A DNA stretch of 64,000 nt from an uncultured Bacilli bacterium. GTDB taxonomy: Bacteria > Bacillota_I > Bacilli_A > RF39 > UBA660. Position 1 is the stretch's first letter. The number at the start of each line of letters is the position of its first letter. The stretch spans positions 62,001 through 126,000 of the forward strand of contig CAKOKQ010000002.1 of NCBI GenBank assembly GCA_934095825.1, given 5' to 3'. The notes beneath the pieces are model-generated. The model searched no databases and was not told where the DNA came from. It saw only the letters and a program-made list of their open reading frames with translations. This document shows positions 28,678 through 37,838 of this stretch, piece by piece. The translations under genes and the position numbers were made by a program.

Positions 28678-29271
28678 ATGAAAGAACAAATTTTAGAAAT
28701 AGAAAAATATGCAAAAGAAAATAATGTACCCATAATTGAAAAAGAATCAATATGTTATATTATGAAGTACATTAAAGAACATAATGTTAAAAATATTTTG
28801 GAGATTGGTAGTGCCATTGGCTATTCCGCTATTTTAATGGCCTCAAGTAACCAGCCAACAACGGTTACCACTATTGAACGCGACGAAACTCGTTATATGG
28901 AATGCTTAAAAAATATTAAAAAATGCGGTTTAGATAAAAAGATAAATGTTGTTTATCAAGATGCTTTAGATGTTAATTTAACTGGGGTATCTTATGATTT
29001 AATCTTTATTGATGCCGCGAAAGGACAATATACGAAATTCTTTGAAAAATATAAGTATTTTTTGAATAAAGGTGGCGTAATTATAACCGATAATATTAAT
29101 TTTCATGGTTATGTAGGTAAAAGTGATACTATCGAAAGTAAAAATCTAAGACAATTAGTTGGTAAAATTGAAAATTATATTGAATTCTTAAAAAATAATG
29201 AAGAATTTACTACAGAATTTCTGAATATTGGAGATGGTATAAGTGTTAGTAAACGCAAAAACGAAGAGTAA
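28678..29271 (+). CDS. trmR: TrmR (YrrM), tRNA 5-hydroxyuridine O-methyltransferase
   Basis: SAM-dependent O-methyltransferase. YrrM of B. subtilis methylates 5-hydroxyuridine at tRNA position 34 to 5-methoxyuridine. SAM motif LEIGSAIGYSA and metal-associated IFIDAAKGQY are visible; 197 aa is typical. Followed by two U32 genes that make its substrate, which supports this role. AAAGGTGATGAATT precedes the ATG. Confidence 0.88.
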   Translation: MKEQILEIEKYAKENNVPIIEKESICYIMKYIKEHNVKNILEIGSAIGYSAILMASSNQPTTVTTIERDETRYMECLKNIKKCGLDKKINVVYQDALDVNLTGVSYDLIFIDAAKGQYTKFFEKYKYFLNKGGVIITDNINFHGYVGKSDTIESKNLRQLVGKIENYIEFLKNNEEFTTEFLNIGDGISVSKRKNEE

Positions 29272-30049
29272 AATCTTACTAAGTGTAAATAATTTAGAAG
29301 AAATAGAAAAATATAAATTAGAAGGGGTTTTTACCTTTCTTTTGCCGTTAAAAGGCTATACTGTGGGTTATCCAGCAAGTTTTACTATGGAAAAGATAAA
29401 TGCGAGCGCTAAAGAAAATAATGTTTATTGCTTGATTAATAAAGTTTTAAATAATAAAGAAATTGATGAATTAAAAGTTATTTTGCCAGAATTAAATGTT
29501 AAGGGTTTTGTTATTGAAGACATTGGTCTTATTGGTTTACTAAAAGATTTAAAAAAAGAGATAATTCTTTTTATAAACCATTTTAATTGTAATTATAAAT
29601 CCATAAATGTTTGGCTAAATTATGTTAACAGTGTGTTTGTTTCTAATGAACTTACAAAAGAAGAACTAGAAGAGATTGATAAGAATGTTGTAAAGCCAGT
29701 TGTTTATCATCTTTTTGGTTATAATCAAGTTATGTATTCTAAGCGTAAACTAGTTTCTAATTATGAAGATTATTATCACTTGCCCCATACTAATCCTTTG
29801 CATATTACCGATAAGATGGGAAGCGTTAAATTTACTCTTTATGAAGAAAATAATAGTACAGTAGGTTTATCAGATAAATGTGCTGTTTTGGATTGTCAAA
29901 ATTTAGAAAATGTTTACTATTTTTATGTTAATACGGCCTTTTTAAATTTAGATACCGTAATGGCTTTTTTACATGGTAAGTCTTTAGAAAATACCGATAA
30001 TGGCTTTTTAGAAAAAAAGACTGTCTTTAAGATAGGAGATATCAAATGA
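29243..30049 (+). CDS. trhP1: U32 family protein TrhP1 (YrrN)
   Basis: Peptidase-U32-family protein; in B. subtilis YrrN and YrrO together are needed for prephenate-dependent hydroxylation of tRNA U34. At 268 aa it is short for the family and lacks the cysteine cluster of its partner. The GTG start at 29243 follows GGAGATGG and lies 29 nt inside trmR. It overlaps the next gene by 4 nt. Confidence 0.82.
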   Translation: MLVNAKTKSKILLSVNNLEEIEKYKLEGVFTFLLPLKGYTVGYPASFTMEKINASAKENNVYCLINKVLNNKEIDELKVILPELNVKGFVIEDIGLIGLLKDLKKEIILFINHFNCNYKSINVWLNYVNSVFVSNELTKEELEEIDKNVVKPVVYHLFGYNQVMYSKRKLVSNYEDYYHLPHTNPLHITDKMGSVKFTLYEENNSTVGLSDKCAVLDCQNLENVYYFYVNTAFLNLDTVMAFLHGKSLENTDNGFLEKKTVFKIGDIK

Positions 30050-31227
30050 TAGAGTTATTAGCGCCCGCTGGCGATTTAGAAAGATTAAAAGTAGCACTTT
30101 TATATGGTGCAGATGCGGTTTATGTAGGAGGAACTGACTATTCCTTAAGAGCTAATGCTAAAAACTTTAGTCTTGATGATTTAAAAACAGGAGTAGATTT
30201 TGCCCATAATCTGGGAAAAAGAGTATATGTAACAGTTAATATAGTACCTCATAATGCTGATACTTTAGGCATAGAAGAATACCTTTTAAAATTAGATGAA
30301 ATTGGGGTTGATGGAATTATTGTTAGTGATATTTATATTATGTCTTTACACCAAAAATTAGGCTTAAAAACAGAACTACACATATCAACGCAAGCCTCAA
30401 CTAGCAACTACAGCTCGGCTTTATTTTATAAAAATTTAGGGGCTAAACGCGTGGTTTTAGCAAGAGAAGCATCTAAAGAGGACATAAAAAGAATTAAAGA
30501 TGAAACACATTTAGACCTAGAATGTTTTATTCATGGAGCTATGTGTACATCTGTAAGCGGTCGTTGCGTTATGAGTAATTATGCAACTAATCGTGATTCT
30601 AACCGAGGTGGTTGTAGTCAAGTATGTCGTTATGTTTTTAAAGCTGATAATAATGAACCTGATTTTACAATGATGCCTAAAGATTTAAATATGGTGCCTT
30701 TTATTAAAGAAATGATTGAGGTTGGTGTTAACTCCTTTAAAGTTGAGGGAAGAATGCGTAGTATCTATTACATTGCTACGGTTATATCTACTTACAGGAG
30801 TTTAATCGATAAAATTAAGGATAATACTTTGACGGAAAAGTATACAACTTATGCCCTAAATGTCTTAAATAGATGCGCTAATCGTGATTCTGTACCCCAA
30901 TTTTTTGATAAATTGCCGAGTGTAAATGAACAATATTTCTTAGATCGAAATGAAATTAGCAATCAAGATTTTTTAGGTATTGTAATTGCTTATGATAAGG
31001 ATAAAAAAGAGGTAACAGTAGAGCAAAGAAACTACTTTAAAACGGGTGATATTATTGAAGTTTTTGGTCCTAATATCACGACCCAGACTTTAACTATCCC
31101 TAAGATTTATGATTGCGATGGTAATGAGCTTGAAGTAGCAAGACACCCTAAACAACTCGTTAAATTTAAGTGTGAAATACCACTAAGTAAGATGGATATG
31201 CTACGAATAAAAGTGTTTGACATTTAA
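30046..31227 (+). CDS. trhP2: U32 family tRNA hydroxylation protein TrhP2 (YrrO)
   Basis: Partner in 5-hydroxyuridine formation on tRNA. MIELLAPAGDLE start and the U32 signature with FIHGAMC, SGRCVMSNY and RGGCSQVCRY are present, whose cysteines are thought to bind an iron-sulfur cluster. 393 aa. The trmR-trhP1-trhP2 cluster together makes the complete methoxyuridine route apart from prephenate supply. Confidence 0.92.
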   Translation: MIELLAPAGDLERLKVALLYGADAVYVGGTDYSLRANAKNFSLDDLKTGVDFAHNLGKRVYVTVNIVPHNADTLGIEEYLLKLDEIGVDGIIVSDIYIMSLHQKLGLKTELHISTQASTSNYSSALFYKNLGAKRVVLAREASKEDIKRIKDETHLDLECFIHGAMCTSVSGRCVMSNYATNRDSNRGGCSQVCRYVFKADNNEPDFTMMPKDLNMVPFIKEMIEVGVNSFKVEGRMRSIYYIATVISTYRSLIDKIKDNTLTEKYTTYALNVLNRCANRDSVPQFFDKLPSVNEQYFLDRNEISNQDFLGIVIAYDKDKKEVTVEQRNYFKTGDIIEVFGPNITTQTLTIPKIYDCDGNELEVARHPKQLVKFKCEIPLSKMDMLRIKVFDI

Positions 31228-31277
31228 TATAATTTGTAGTATTCTTAGATAGATATTTTTTAGAGGAGAGAATAAAA

Positions 31278-31748
31278 ATGACAAAAGAACAAACAATTCT
31301 ATTAACACCACAAGGATATTTGGCGTTAGAAACTGAATTGAATGACTTAAAATTAAAGAAAAGACCTGAAGTAATTGCCGCTTTACAAGAAGCAAGAAGT
31401 TTAGGCGACTTATCAGAAAATGCTGAATATGATGCTGCTCGTAACGAACAAGCACAAGTAGAAGCAAGAATTAAAGAATTAGAATTTAAATTAGAACATT
31501 GCCAAGTAATGGACGGAGCATCTAAAGAAACTGTTAGTGTTGGCTCTAATGTCACTTTAAACTATATAGATGATGATGAAGAAGAGGAATACTCAATTGT
31601 TGGTTCGATGGAAGCTGATCCATTTGCTAACAAAATTTCTAATGAGTCCCCAATTGGGAAGGCTATCTTAGGCCATAGAGCTGGGGAAATTGTTAATGTT
31701 GTAACACCAACTGGTTCTTATGATGTTAAAATTGTAAAAATTGCTTAA
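31278..31748 (+). CDS. greA: transcription elongation factor GreA
   Basis: Rescues backtracked RNA polymerase by stimulating transcript cleavage. N-terminal coiled coil with the acidic tip (GDLSENAEYDAARNEQ) and the C-terminal FKBP-like domain ending in GSYDVKIVKI. 156 aa is standard. AGAGGAGAG precedes the ATG. It follows trhP2 as in B. subtilis, apart from the missing udk. Confidence 0.97.
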   Translation: MTKEQTILLTPQGYLALETELNDLKLKKRPEVIAALQEARSLGDLSENAEYDAARNEQAQVEARIKELEFKLEHCQVMDGASKETVSVGSNVTLNYIDDDEEEEYSIVGSMEADPFANKISNESPIGKAILGHRAGEIVNVVTPTGSYDVKIVKIA

Positions 31749-31808
31749 TTTAGTAGCTTTAATGCTCAATTTAAGCTATAATATAAAAGTTAGAAAAGGA
31801 AGAATTTT

Positions 31809-33053
31809 ATGAATAATGTAAAAAAAGTTGTAAAAGAATATAAAGGTGAAATTTGGACTAAGGCTATTAAAGATGCATACAATAAAATTAAAAAAGATGT
31901 AACTGTTGATGGTTTTAGAAAAGGTATGGTTCCTTTTGATATGTTCGTTAGTAAAAATGGTGTTGAACCACTATATAACGATGCTATCGATATTTTACTT
32001 GCAACTGAATATAAAAATACTTTAGATGAAGTAAAAGAAATGCCAGTTGTTCAACCAACAGTTGATATTAAAGATATCAATAAAGATGGAATTAGTATTG
32101 AATATACATTTATTTCTAAACCAGAAATTAAATTAGGTGAATACAAGAAATTAGGTATTAAAAAAGAAACTGCGAAAGTAACTAGTAAAGAAGTAGATGA
32201 AGAAATTGCTAAACTTCAAGCAAAATATGCTGAAATCGTGGTAAAAGAAAGTGGCAAAGTCGAAAATGGTAACACTGTTATTATTGATTTTGAAGGTTTC
32301 TTAGATGGTAAGGCATTTGAAGGTGGTAAAGGTGAAAACTATCCATTAGAAATTGGCTCAAATACATTTATTCCAGGCTTTGAAGAAGGCATTATTGGTA
32401 TGAGTACTGGGGAAGAAAAAGATTTAAATTTAAAATTCCCAGAAAATTATACTGAAGAACTAAAAGGTAAAGATGTCGTATTTAAAGTTAAAGTAAATAT
32501 TATTAAAGAAAGAGTTTTACCAGAACTAGATGAAGATTTCTTTAAAGATTTAGGTTATGACGATGTTAAAACTGCTGATGAATTAAAAGCTAAAATTAAA
32601 GAACAAATTAAGACTCGTAAAGAAGCTGAAATTGAAAACAAATACATTGATGAGTGCTTAAAATTAGCTACATCAAAAATGACGGTAGAAATTAATCCAG
32701 AAATTATTGATGATGAAATTCATAGAATTATTGATCAAGTATCTCAACAATTAAAGATGAATGGTCTAACCCTTGAACAATATATGCAATTTACGGGTAT
32801 GACTCATGAAGACTTACATAAACAATATGAAGAAACTGCTACTGATAGAGTAAAAGAAAGATTCTTATTAGAAGAAGTTGCTAAGGAAGAAAAAATTGAA
32901 ATTAGTGATAAAGATGCTGAAGCTAGAGCCGAAGAAATGGCTGAAAACTATGGCATGACTAAAGAAGACTTATTAAAAGAATTTGGCGGTCTTGATATGG
33001 TTAAATATGATATGAAAATGCGTGAGGCTATCAATATCGTTAAGGGAGAGTAA
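31809..33053 (+). CDS. tig: trigger factor
   Basis: Ribosome-bound chaperone and peptidyl-prolyl isomerase. Ribosome-docking GFRKG is at 35-39, about eight residues earlier than usual, then the FKBP domain (GNTVIIDFEGFLDG, IPGFEEGIIGM) and the long helical C-terminal arms. 414 aa. AAAAGGAAGAATTTT precedes the ATG and TATAAT at 31777-31782 may be its -10. A terminator overlaps the stop. Confidence 0.95.
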   Translation: MNNVKKVVKEYKGEIWTKAIKDAYNKIKKDVTVDGFRKGMVPFDMFVSKNGVEPLYNDAIDILLATEYKNTLDEVKEMPVVQPTVDIKDINKDGISIEYTFISKPEIKLGEYKKLGIKKETAKVTSKEVDEEIAKLQAKYAEIVVKESGKVENGNTVIIDFEGFLDGKAFEGGKGENYPLEIGSNTFIPGFEEGIIGMSTGEEKDLNLKFPENYTEELKGKDVVFKVKVNIIKERVLPELDEDFFKDLGYDDVKTADELKAKIKEQIKTRKEAEIENKYIDECLKLATSKMTVEINPEIIDDEIHRIIDQVSQQLKMNGLTLEQYMQFTGMTHEDLHKQYEETATDRVKERFLLEEVAKEEKIEISDKDAEARAEEMAENYGMTKEDLLKEFGGLDMVKYDMKMREAINIVKGE

Positions 33054-33066
33054 TCTTCCTTTTTTA
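33042..33066 (+). terminator. intrinsic terminator overlapping the tig stop
   Basis: AAGGGAGA (33042-33049), GTAA loop, TCTTCCTT (33054-33061), then T run. The stop codon forms the loop. Confidence 0.8.
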
Positions 33067-33180
33067 ATCTTTTAATATTATTTTTACAGATAATTATTGG
33101 GTAAGATAATAAAAATATCTTTAAATAAAAGACGGTAGAAAATTAGAAAAATTAAAAGTATATCTGTTAACCAAAAAAGG

Positions 33181-33209
33181 TTGACAGCATTGCTTAGCTA
33201 TGATAAGAT
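33181..33209 (+). promoter_or_regulatory. strong promoter for rpsP
   Basis: Consensus TTGACA (33181-33186), 17-nt spacer and TAAGAT (33204-33209) with an upstream TG (extended -10). Confidence 0.75.
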
Positions 33210-33241
33210 AATTACTGTTATTAAGTGAGGAGGGAATACAA

Positions 33242-33517
33242 ATGGCAGTTAAATTAAGATTAAAAAGAATGGGCTCTAAACAAAAACCTTTCTATAGAAT
33301 TGTAGCCGCTGATTCAAGATGTCCAAGAGATGGTAGATTTATCGAAACAGTAGGAACTTATAATCCAATTAAGAATCCTGCAATTATTACAGTAGATGAA
33401 GAAAAAGCAATCAAATGGTTAAACAACGGTGCTGTTCCAACTGATACAGTTAAGAACATTCTTGCTGGTGAAGGCATTATGAAAAAATATGCTGAATCAA
33501 AAAAGAAAGAAAACTAA
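33242..33517 (+). CDS. rpsP: 30S ribosomal protein S16
   Basis: Small-subunit assembly protein of 91 aa with the standard start [20 protein letters not shown] and [25 protein letters not shown] is an optimal ribosome site. Followed after 3 nt by khpA, as in other Firmicutes; rimM and trmD, which often follow, are not here. Confidence 0.98.
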   Translation: MAVKLRLKRMGSKQKPFYRIVAADSRCPRDGRFIETVGTYNPIKNPAIITVDEEKAIKWLNNGAVPTDTVKNILAGEGIMKKYAESKKKEN

Positions 33518-33520
33518 TTT

Positions 33521-33763
33521 ATGGAATTAAAAGAGTTTACAGAATATCTAGTTAAGTCAATTGTTAATAATCCAGATAGAGTTCGTGTTAGTGAATTTAA
33601 ATTAGAAGATGATCTAATAATTGAAGTGTTAGTAAGTGATACTGACCGCAGTGTGGTAATTGGTAAAGGTGGCAAAATGGCTAATGCTATTAGAACCCTT
33701 GTTCAAGCTCATGCTTATATTTTAAACTTAGGTAGAGTAAAATTAAATATTGATTCAATTTAA
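33521..33763 (+). CDS. khpA: KH-domain RNA-binding protein KhpA (YlqC)
   Basis: 80-aa single KH domain protein with the RNA-binding loop IGKGGKM. KhpA pairs with KhpB in other Firmicutes to control cell division and elongation genes post-transcriptionally. Co-transcribed with rpsP and ended by a hairpin. Confidence 0.93.
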   Translation: MELKEFTEYLVKSIVNNPDRVRVSEFKLEDDLIIEVLVSDTDRSVVIGKGGKMANAIRTLVQAHAYILNLGRVKLNIDSI

Positions 33764-33794
33764 AGATATTAGGTAATTGCCAGTATCTTTTTTT
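33762..33794 (+). terminator. intrinsic terminator after khpA
   Basis: AAAGATA (33762-33768) pairs with TATCTTT (33784-33790), with an inner GGTAATTGCC hairpin, then T run. Confidence 0.8.
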
Positions 33795-33944
33795 CTTACA
33801 TTTGTCTTCTTAGCTTCATTTTTCTCTTAGCCAGTTTTAACAAATAATGGTTCTGATTTTTAAGCATTTTGACTAGTTTAAAGCTTTAAAAATCCTTAAA
33901 AATTTAATTAATTGTGAATTTCTTGTGAAATATAAAAAACCTTC

Positions 33945-33973
33945 TTGAAATTTACAAAAAGTTAACTTATAAT
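33945..33973 (+). promoter_or_regulatory. sigma-A-type promoter
   Basis: TTGAAA (33945-33950), 17-nt spacer, TATAAT (33968-33973), 27 nt before the next ATG. Confidence 0.7.
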
Positions 33974-34000
33974 AAGAAGCTACAGGAAGGAGAAGACACA

Positions 34001-34441
34001 ATGAAAATTGAGAAAAAAAGAATAAAAAAATTTGTGGGCAGTGCCGCTTTGATGACTGCATTGACATTAGGAGGCATTGTAGCAATTAATGAACATACAG
34101 TAAATCACAACGATAGAATTTGCTTACTTACTAAAATTATTGGCTATCAACATCAAGTTGAAAAAATTGATATAGATAAGGATAATATAAGAGATGGAAT
34201 TTTTGCAGAATATAGTGAGATTTATTATGAATCCCCAAATGAAAATTATAGTATTCACTATAAAGACCATAAGGCTTATTTAAATAGTGACAATAATATA
34301 CCATCTAATAATAAAACGGAGTCAAATATTCCATACATGGAACCCAATATTCGTTTTATACCAAATATTGAAATCTATAAAAGAGTTGATTCCAATGATT
34401 TAAATGATGCCATACTAATTAAAACTTTAAGATTAAAGTAA
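34001..34441 (+). CDS. signal-anchored protein, unknown
   Basis: Unrecognised 146-aa protein with a basic N-terminus and one TM or signal (about 12-29). The extracytoplasmic part is charged and Asn/Tyr-rich. AGGAAGGAGAAG precedes the ATG. It is followed after 21 nt by a DUF1292-like gene; a similar pairing occurs at 36718-37760. Confidence 0.65.
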   Translation: MKIEKKRIKKFVGSAALMTALTLGGIVAINEHTVNHNDRICLLTKIIGYQHQVEKIDIDKDNIRDGIFAEYSEIYYESPNENYSIHYKDHKAYLNSDNNIPSNNKTESNIPYMEPNIRFIPNIEIYKRVDSNDLNDAILIKTLRLK

Positions 34442-34462
34442 GACTAGTAAGAAAGGATTAAT

Positions 34463-34717
34463 ATGGAAGATTTTAGTTTTATTGAAAATGGGATTACATA
34501 CCATGTAATTGCCACTTATTATGATAAAGAATATACTAAGAAAAATTACATGATTTATACAGATAACAATTTTAAAGATGGTAAATTACAAGTGTTTTAT
34601 TCAATCTATGAAGAATATCCTGATAAAAAGATTAAATTATTAGAACTAAAAACAGCAGAAGAGAAAAAAGTTGGTTTAGCATTTTTAAAAGCAATCTTAG
34701 AAGATACTAAAGGGTAG
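34463..34717 (+). CDS. DUF1292-like small acidic protein
   Basis: 84 aa that resembles YrzB: NYMIYTDNNFKDGK, VFYSIYE, IKLLELKTAEEKKV and a C-terminal helix. No function known. GAAAGGATTAAT precedes the ATG. Confidence 0.65.
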   Translation: MEDFSFIENGITYHVIATYYDKEYTKKNYMIYTDNNFKDGKLQVFYSIYEEYPDKKIKLLELKTAEEKKVGLAFLKAILEDTKG

Positions 34718-34752
34718 AATGTCCAAGTAAAAGAAAGACATTCTTTTCTTTT
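34717..34752 (+). terminator. intrinsic terminator with a competing hairpin
   Basis: GAATGTC (34717-34723) pairs with GACATTC (34737-34743), followed by TTTCTTTT. GTAAAAGAAA (34727 onward) can instead pair with TTTTCTTTTAC (to 34753), which would disrupt the first stem. Confidence 0.7.
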
Positions 34753-34781
34753 ACACAAAAAAAGAAATTTAGACTTATAAT

Positions 34782-34810
34782 TTGGCAAAATTCGACATGG
34801 TATCTATTAT
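34782..34810 (+). promoter_or_regulatory. promoter for the surface protein/sortase pair
   Basis: TTGGCA (34782-34787), 17-nt spacer, TATTAT (34805-34810), 34 nt before the ATG. Confidence 0.55.
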
Positions 34811-34843
34811 ATTATTATCTCAAGAAAAAAAGAGTGAAAATAT

Positions 34844-36130
34844 ATGAAAAAAATTTTAGTGTCAGTAGTTATAGCTTTAACCATTGTGAATGTAAGTGCT
34901 AAAGGAAAATGTGAGACTCATTATGTCAATACTACCGTAGAAAACTCTATTGAATGTAATATAGTTTGTAACAAAGAAGATTGTGTTGAGACAATAATTA
35001 TTCCAGCTAATTTTAAAGATAAAGAATTAAAGCTAAAACCTAGTATTTTTGCTAATGACAAATATATTCCTATATCGGGTGAAATTAGAAACTTTAGTTT
35101 AAAGATTATTAACTTAAGTAACAATGATTATACTTATCAAAATAATTCTCTATATTTAAAACCTGTTGAAGATGATAAGACCTATTCCGATTTAATAAGT
35201 TATAATAAGGTTAAAATTCCTATTCATTTTACTATGTATCGCTTATATAACAGTGAACCATTAAAAGCTTTGTATGATGGTTATAATCTAAGCGATGAAG
35301 AACTAAAAGATGAAAATATCGCAGCTAAATTAAAAGAGTTAGGTTATACCAATGGTATTCAAGATTTAGATAAATACTATATTGACTATTTTAATAAAAA
35401 TTATAATACTAACTTTGTTTCTTTAGAAGATTTAACTACTACTTATATTAATAAAATTTGGACCAATAAAAGTAAAAATGGTAAAACTAGAGAAACAAAT
35501 ACTAACTTAATTAAATTTTATCAAAATAACTTTTATAATTTTTTATTAACCATGCGTTATAATTCTAAAAGTGATTTAGATAATAACATTTATAGTATTG
35601 GGGCTTACTTTCGTAAAGAAAAAAGTTATCAAGATTTAAATGCTACTTTATTAAATATTACTTTGCCTAAAACTAGCAAAACCTCTTTAGAACCATTTTC
35701 CTTCCAGTTAAATGGACCTTTAACTAGAAATAGTTATGGGGGATTTACTTATGATATGGAAATGGGGATGACTTTTAATAAAGTTTTAGAGTACGGGATT
35801 GTTAATGTTTACTATATTGATACTTTAGGTAACTTACTTACGGATAAAATTACTATGCGTAATGAAATCGATACAGCTTATATTACGGAAGAAAAAAGTT
35901 TTGAGGGTTATAAATTAGTGCGTGTTGATGGGCCAAAACAAGGAATATTTAAAGAAAAATTACAAGAAGTTTATTATATGTATGATATTGATAATGCAAA
36001 AAATGTCTATAATATTGTTCCTAGTGATGACATTTATACTGGGGTAACAGATAATCATTTTAACTTGTATGCTTTAATAATTTCATTTATTTTTTTGATA
36101 GGAGCTAAGATAAAATATGTTAGAAAATAA
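34844..36130 (+). CDS. surface protein with MucBP-like domain and C-terminal anchor
   Basis: Probable cell-surface protein of 428 aa. Signal peptide (1-19, cleaved near VSAKGK), a cysteine-rich start, a large middle region without known motifs, a MucBP-like domain (about 310-380: VNVYYIDTLGN, EEKSFEGYKLVRVDG, YYMYD) and a C-terminal TM with basic end KYVRK. Before the TM is IYTGVTDN, which has the place of an xPxTG sorting signal but lacks the proline. The overlapping next gene is sortase-like, so this is its likely substrate. Adhesion is a guess from MucBP. Confidence 0.7.
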   Translation: MKKILVSVVIALTIVNVSAKGKCETHYVNTTVENSIECNIVCNKEDCVETIIIPANFKDKELKLKPSIFANDKYIPISGEIRNFSLKIINLSNNDYTYQNNSLYLKPVEDDKTYSDLISYNKVKIPIHFTMYRLYNSEPLKALYDGYNLSDEELKDENIAAKLKELGYTNGIQDLDKYYIDYFNKNYNTNFVSLEDLTTTYINKIWTNKSKNGKTRETNTNLIKFYQNNFYNFLLTMRYNSKSDLDNNIYSIGAYFRKEKSYQDLNATLLNITLPKTSKTSLEPFSFQLNGPLTRNSYGGFTYDMEMGMTFNKVLEYGIVNVYYIDTLGNLLTDKITMRNEIDTAYITEEKSFEGYKLVRVDGPKQGIFKEKLQEVYYMYDIDNAKNVYNIVPSDDIYTGVTDNHFNLYALIISFIFLIGAKIKYVRK

Positions 36131-36686
36131 GAAAATTAGAAGTATTTTAAGTTTATTATTAATTTTAAATTTCATTTTAATAATTATGTGTTTAGTTCGA
36201 ATAAAATTTAGTTATACTGGGGTTTTAGAGTATAGTAATACTGCTAGTAATCAATATAAAGATTTTTATACTAAGAAAATAAATAGCGATATAATTGGCA
36301 GCATTAATCTAGGTAATAAAACTTTTCTTCTAACCCAAACTGATAATAATAACTACTATTTATCTCATAATTATGAGAAAAAAGAAGATCGTTTTGGAGC
36401 TATATTTGTTGATTATCGCTGTAGTTTACTTGATGATACTAACTGTTATATTTATGGTCATAGTTCTAAGGATTATGATCTTCCTTTTAATATTTTATAT
36501 AAATATCAAGATAAAGATTTTTTTAATAGTAATAATATTATAACAATTAATTATAAGGGATATGATTTAACCTATGAAATAGTTGGTATAACTGACAAGT
36601 ATGATAATTTAGGAAAATTTTTATATATTCAAACTTGTAATGAAAGTGCCAATGGCAATATAATTTTAGTTGCGAAAAAAGTCTAA
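36117..36686 (+). CDS. sortase B-like protein with an atypical active site
   Basis: 189-aa protein with an N-terminal TM and a class B-like sortase pattern: GAIFVDYRC, YIYGHSSKDY with catalytic H115, DKDFF, and QTC with catalytic C174. The arginine that normally follows the cysteine (xRFVVVAKR) is replaced: the equivalent stretch is NGNIILVAKKV, with Asn at 181. It may be inactive, use another residue, or have unusual specificity. It starts 14 nt inside the candidate substrate gene. Confidence 0.72.
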   Translation: MLENKKIRSILSLLLILNFILIIMCLVRIKFSYTGVLEYSNTASNQYKDFYTKKINSDIIGSINLGNKTFLLTQTDNNNYYLSHNYEKKEDRFGAIFVDYRCSLLDDTNCYIYGHSSKDYDLPFNILYKYQDKDFFNSNNIITINYKGYDLTYEIVGITDKYDNLGKFLYIQTCNESANGNIILVAKKV

Positions 36687-36717
36687 GAATGCTATTATTA
36701 TAGTAGGTGATAGTTAA

Positions 36718-37554
36718 ATGGAAAAACAAGAAAATGGTACTGTATACGATAAATTTGATTCGACAGCTGTTAAGCAAAATGAAGTCATGACGCATTATAA
36801 TTGGAAAAGGGCACATGAAGATGAAGAAGCAAAAAAACAATTAGAAGAAAATATAGAAAAAATTTTAAAAGCAAGCAATATTGATTTTGATGGAAAAAGC
36901 TTTTTTGATGTTTTGAGTGGTAAGAAAAAAATAGGCCGCGATAAATTATTACAAATAATGAAAGCTCTAGCTATAGCAGGTATATCTTATACAACTCTAG
37001 TAGCAATTTCAAAACCAGTTGAAAAATATGTGATTGAACCAGTAAGTAATGAATTCGGCTTCATGAAAGTCGAGGACGATATAAATGATTTGGTCAAATA
37101 TATTATTACTATAGACCCAGTATTTGAATTGAATCCTAATTTTGTAGTTGAACAAGATAAGAATGACAAAATAAAAATTAAGTCAAGTGATGCCAAAGGC
37201 TATAATGATTTAAGAAAATATTTGACTGAATATAGTAAGAATGAGTCTGGTGTTGGCTTAAATGATGATCAAGCAATTTATGCTATAAGTTCGTGTGGTG
37301 CAACTGAAAACCTTTACGAAACATATTATGGTGTAACATATGCTCAACTTTTAGAAAAATACTTTCACGGCCCAGGCAGTGAAATAAATACAAGTAGTTA
37401 TATTAATTACATTCAGGTTGGGGCACCTATTCCCAATCCAGCCAATGATGGTAAAAAAGGTAGCAAGGGAATAGCATTTGAGGATGGTATATATAATTTA
37501 GAGGAAAGAATACATAATTTAGATTTACAAGAAGAAAGTGGAAAAGCATTATGA
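36718..37554 (+). CDS. hypothetical protein with one TM
   Basis: Unrecognised 278 aa. A charged N-terminal region (1-75), a hydrophobic segment at about 80-98, and a C-terminal domain with ISSCGATENLYETYYG and a GSEINTSSYINYIQVG stretch. TAGGTGATAGTTA precedes the ATG. It overlaps the next small gene by 4 nt. Confidence 0.65.
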   Translation: MEKQENGTVYDKFDSTAVKQNEVMTHYNWKRAHEDEEAKKQLEENIEKILKASNIDFDGKSFFDVLSGKKKIGRDKLLQIMKALAIAGISYTTLVAISKPVEKYVIEPVSNEFGFMKVEDDINDLVKYIITIDPVFELNPNFVVEQDKNDKIKIKSSDAKGYNDLRKYLTEYSKNESGVGLNDDQAIYAISSCGATENLYETYYGVTYAQLLEKYFHGPGSEINTSSYINYIQVGAPIPNPANDGKKGSKGIAFEDGIYNLEERIHNLDLQEESGKAL

Positions 37555-37760
37555 ATATGAAAGATATGGTAGATTTTTATACTTTAGATGGCAAAATTTA
37601 TTTAATTGTTAAAGAAATAGATTTCAATAATCATAAATATGTTTATCTAACAAATGAAATGGATTATCATGACTTGCTTCTTAGAAGGGTAGAAGGCGAC
37701 GATTTATTACCTCTAACCAAAGAAGAAGCGGCTGGTGTTTTAAATAAATTATTTGCATAA
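37551..37760 (+). CDS. small acidic protein resembling the DUF1292 type
   Basis: 69 aa: FYTLDGKIYLIVKEIDF, YVYLTNEMDY, RRVEGDDLLPLTKEE. The pattern is like DUF1292 proteins but too short to be sure. Coupled to the gene before it by ATGA; an alternative ATG lies at 37557. Confidence 0.6.
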   Translation: MNMKDMVDFYTLDGKIYLIVKEIDFNNHKYVYLTNEMDYHDLLLRRVEGDDLLPLTKEEAAGVLNKLFA

Positions 37761-37762
37761 GA

Positions 37763-37787
37763 GAGGCTTAATAAATGCCTTTTTTTC
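37763..37787 (+). terminator. short intrinsic terminator
   Basis: AGGC (37764-37767) pairs with GCCT (37777-37780) followed by TTTTTTT. Short stem. Confidence 0.5.
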
Positions 37788-37838
37788 ATTAATTCTTCAC
37801 AATTAATATTTAAAATAAAAAAGTGTAGGAGAGAACTT

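Noticed and set aside
31166..31555. Minus-strand ORFs over the trhP2 end and greA
   Set aside because: Both overlap conserved genes on the plus strand and have no recognisable protein pattern.
36547..36840. Minus-strand ORF of 97 aa
   Set aside because: Covers the sortase end and the next gene start; His/Phe/Tyr-rich shadow.
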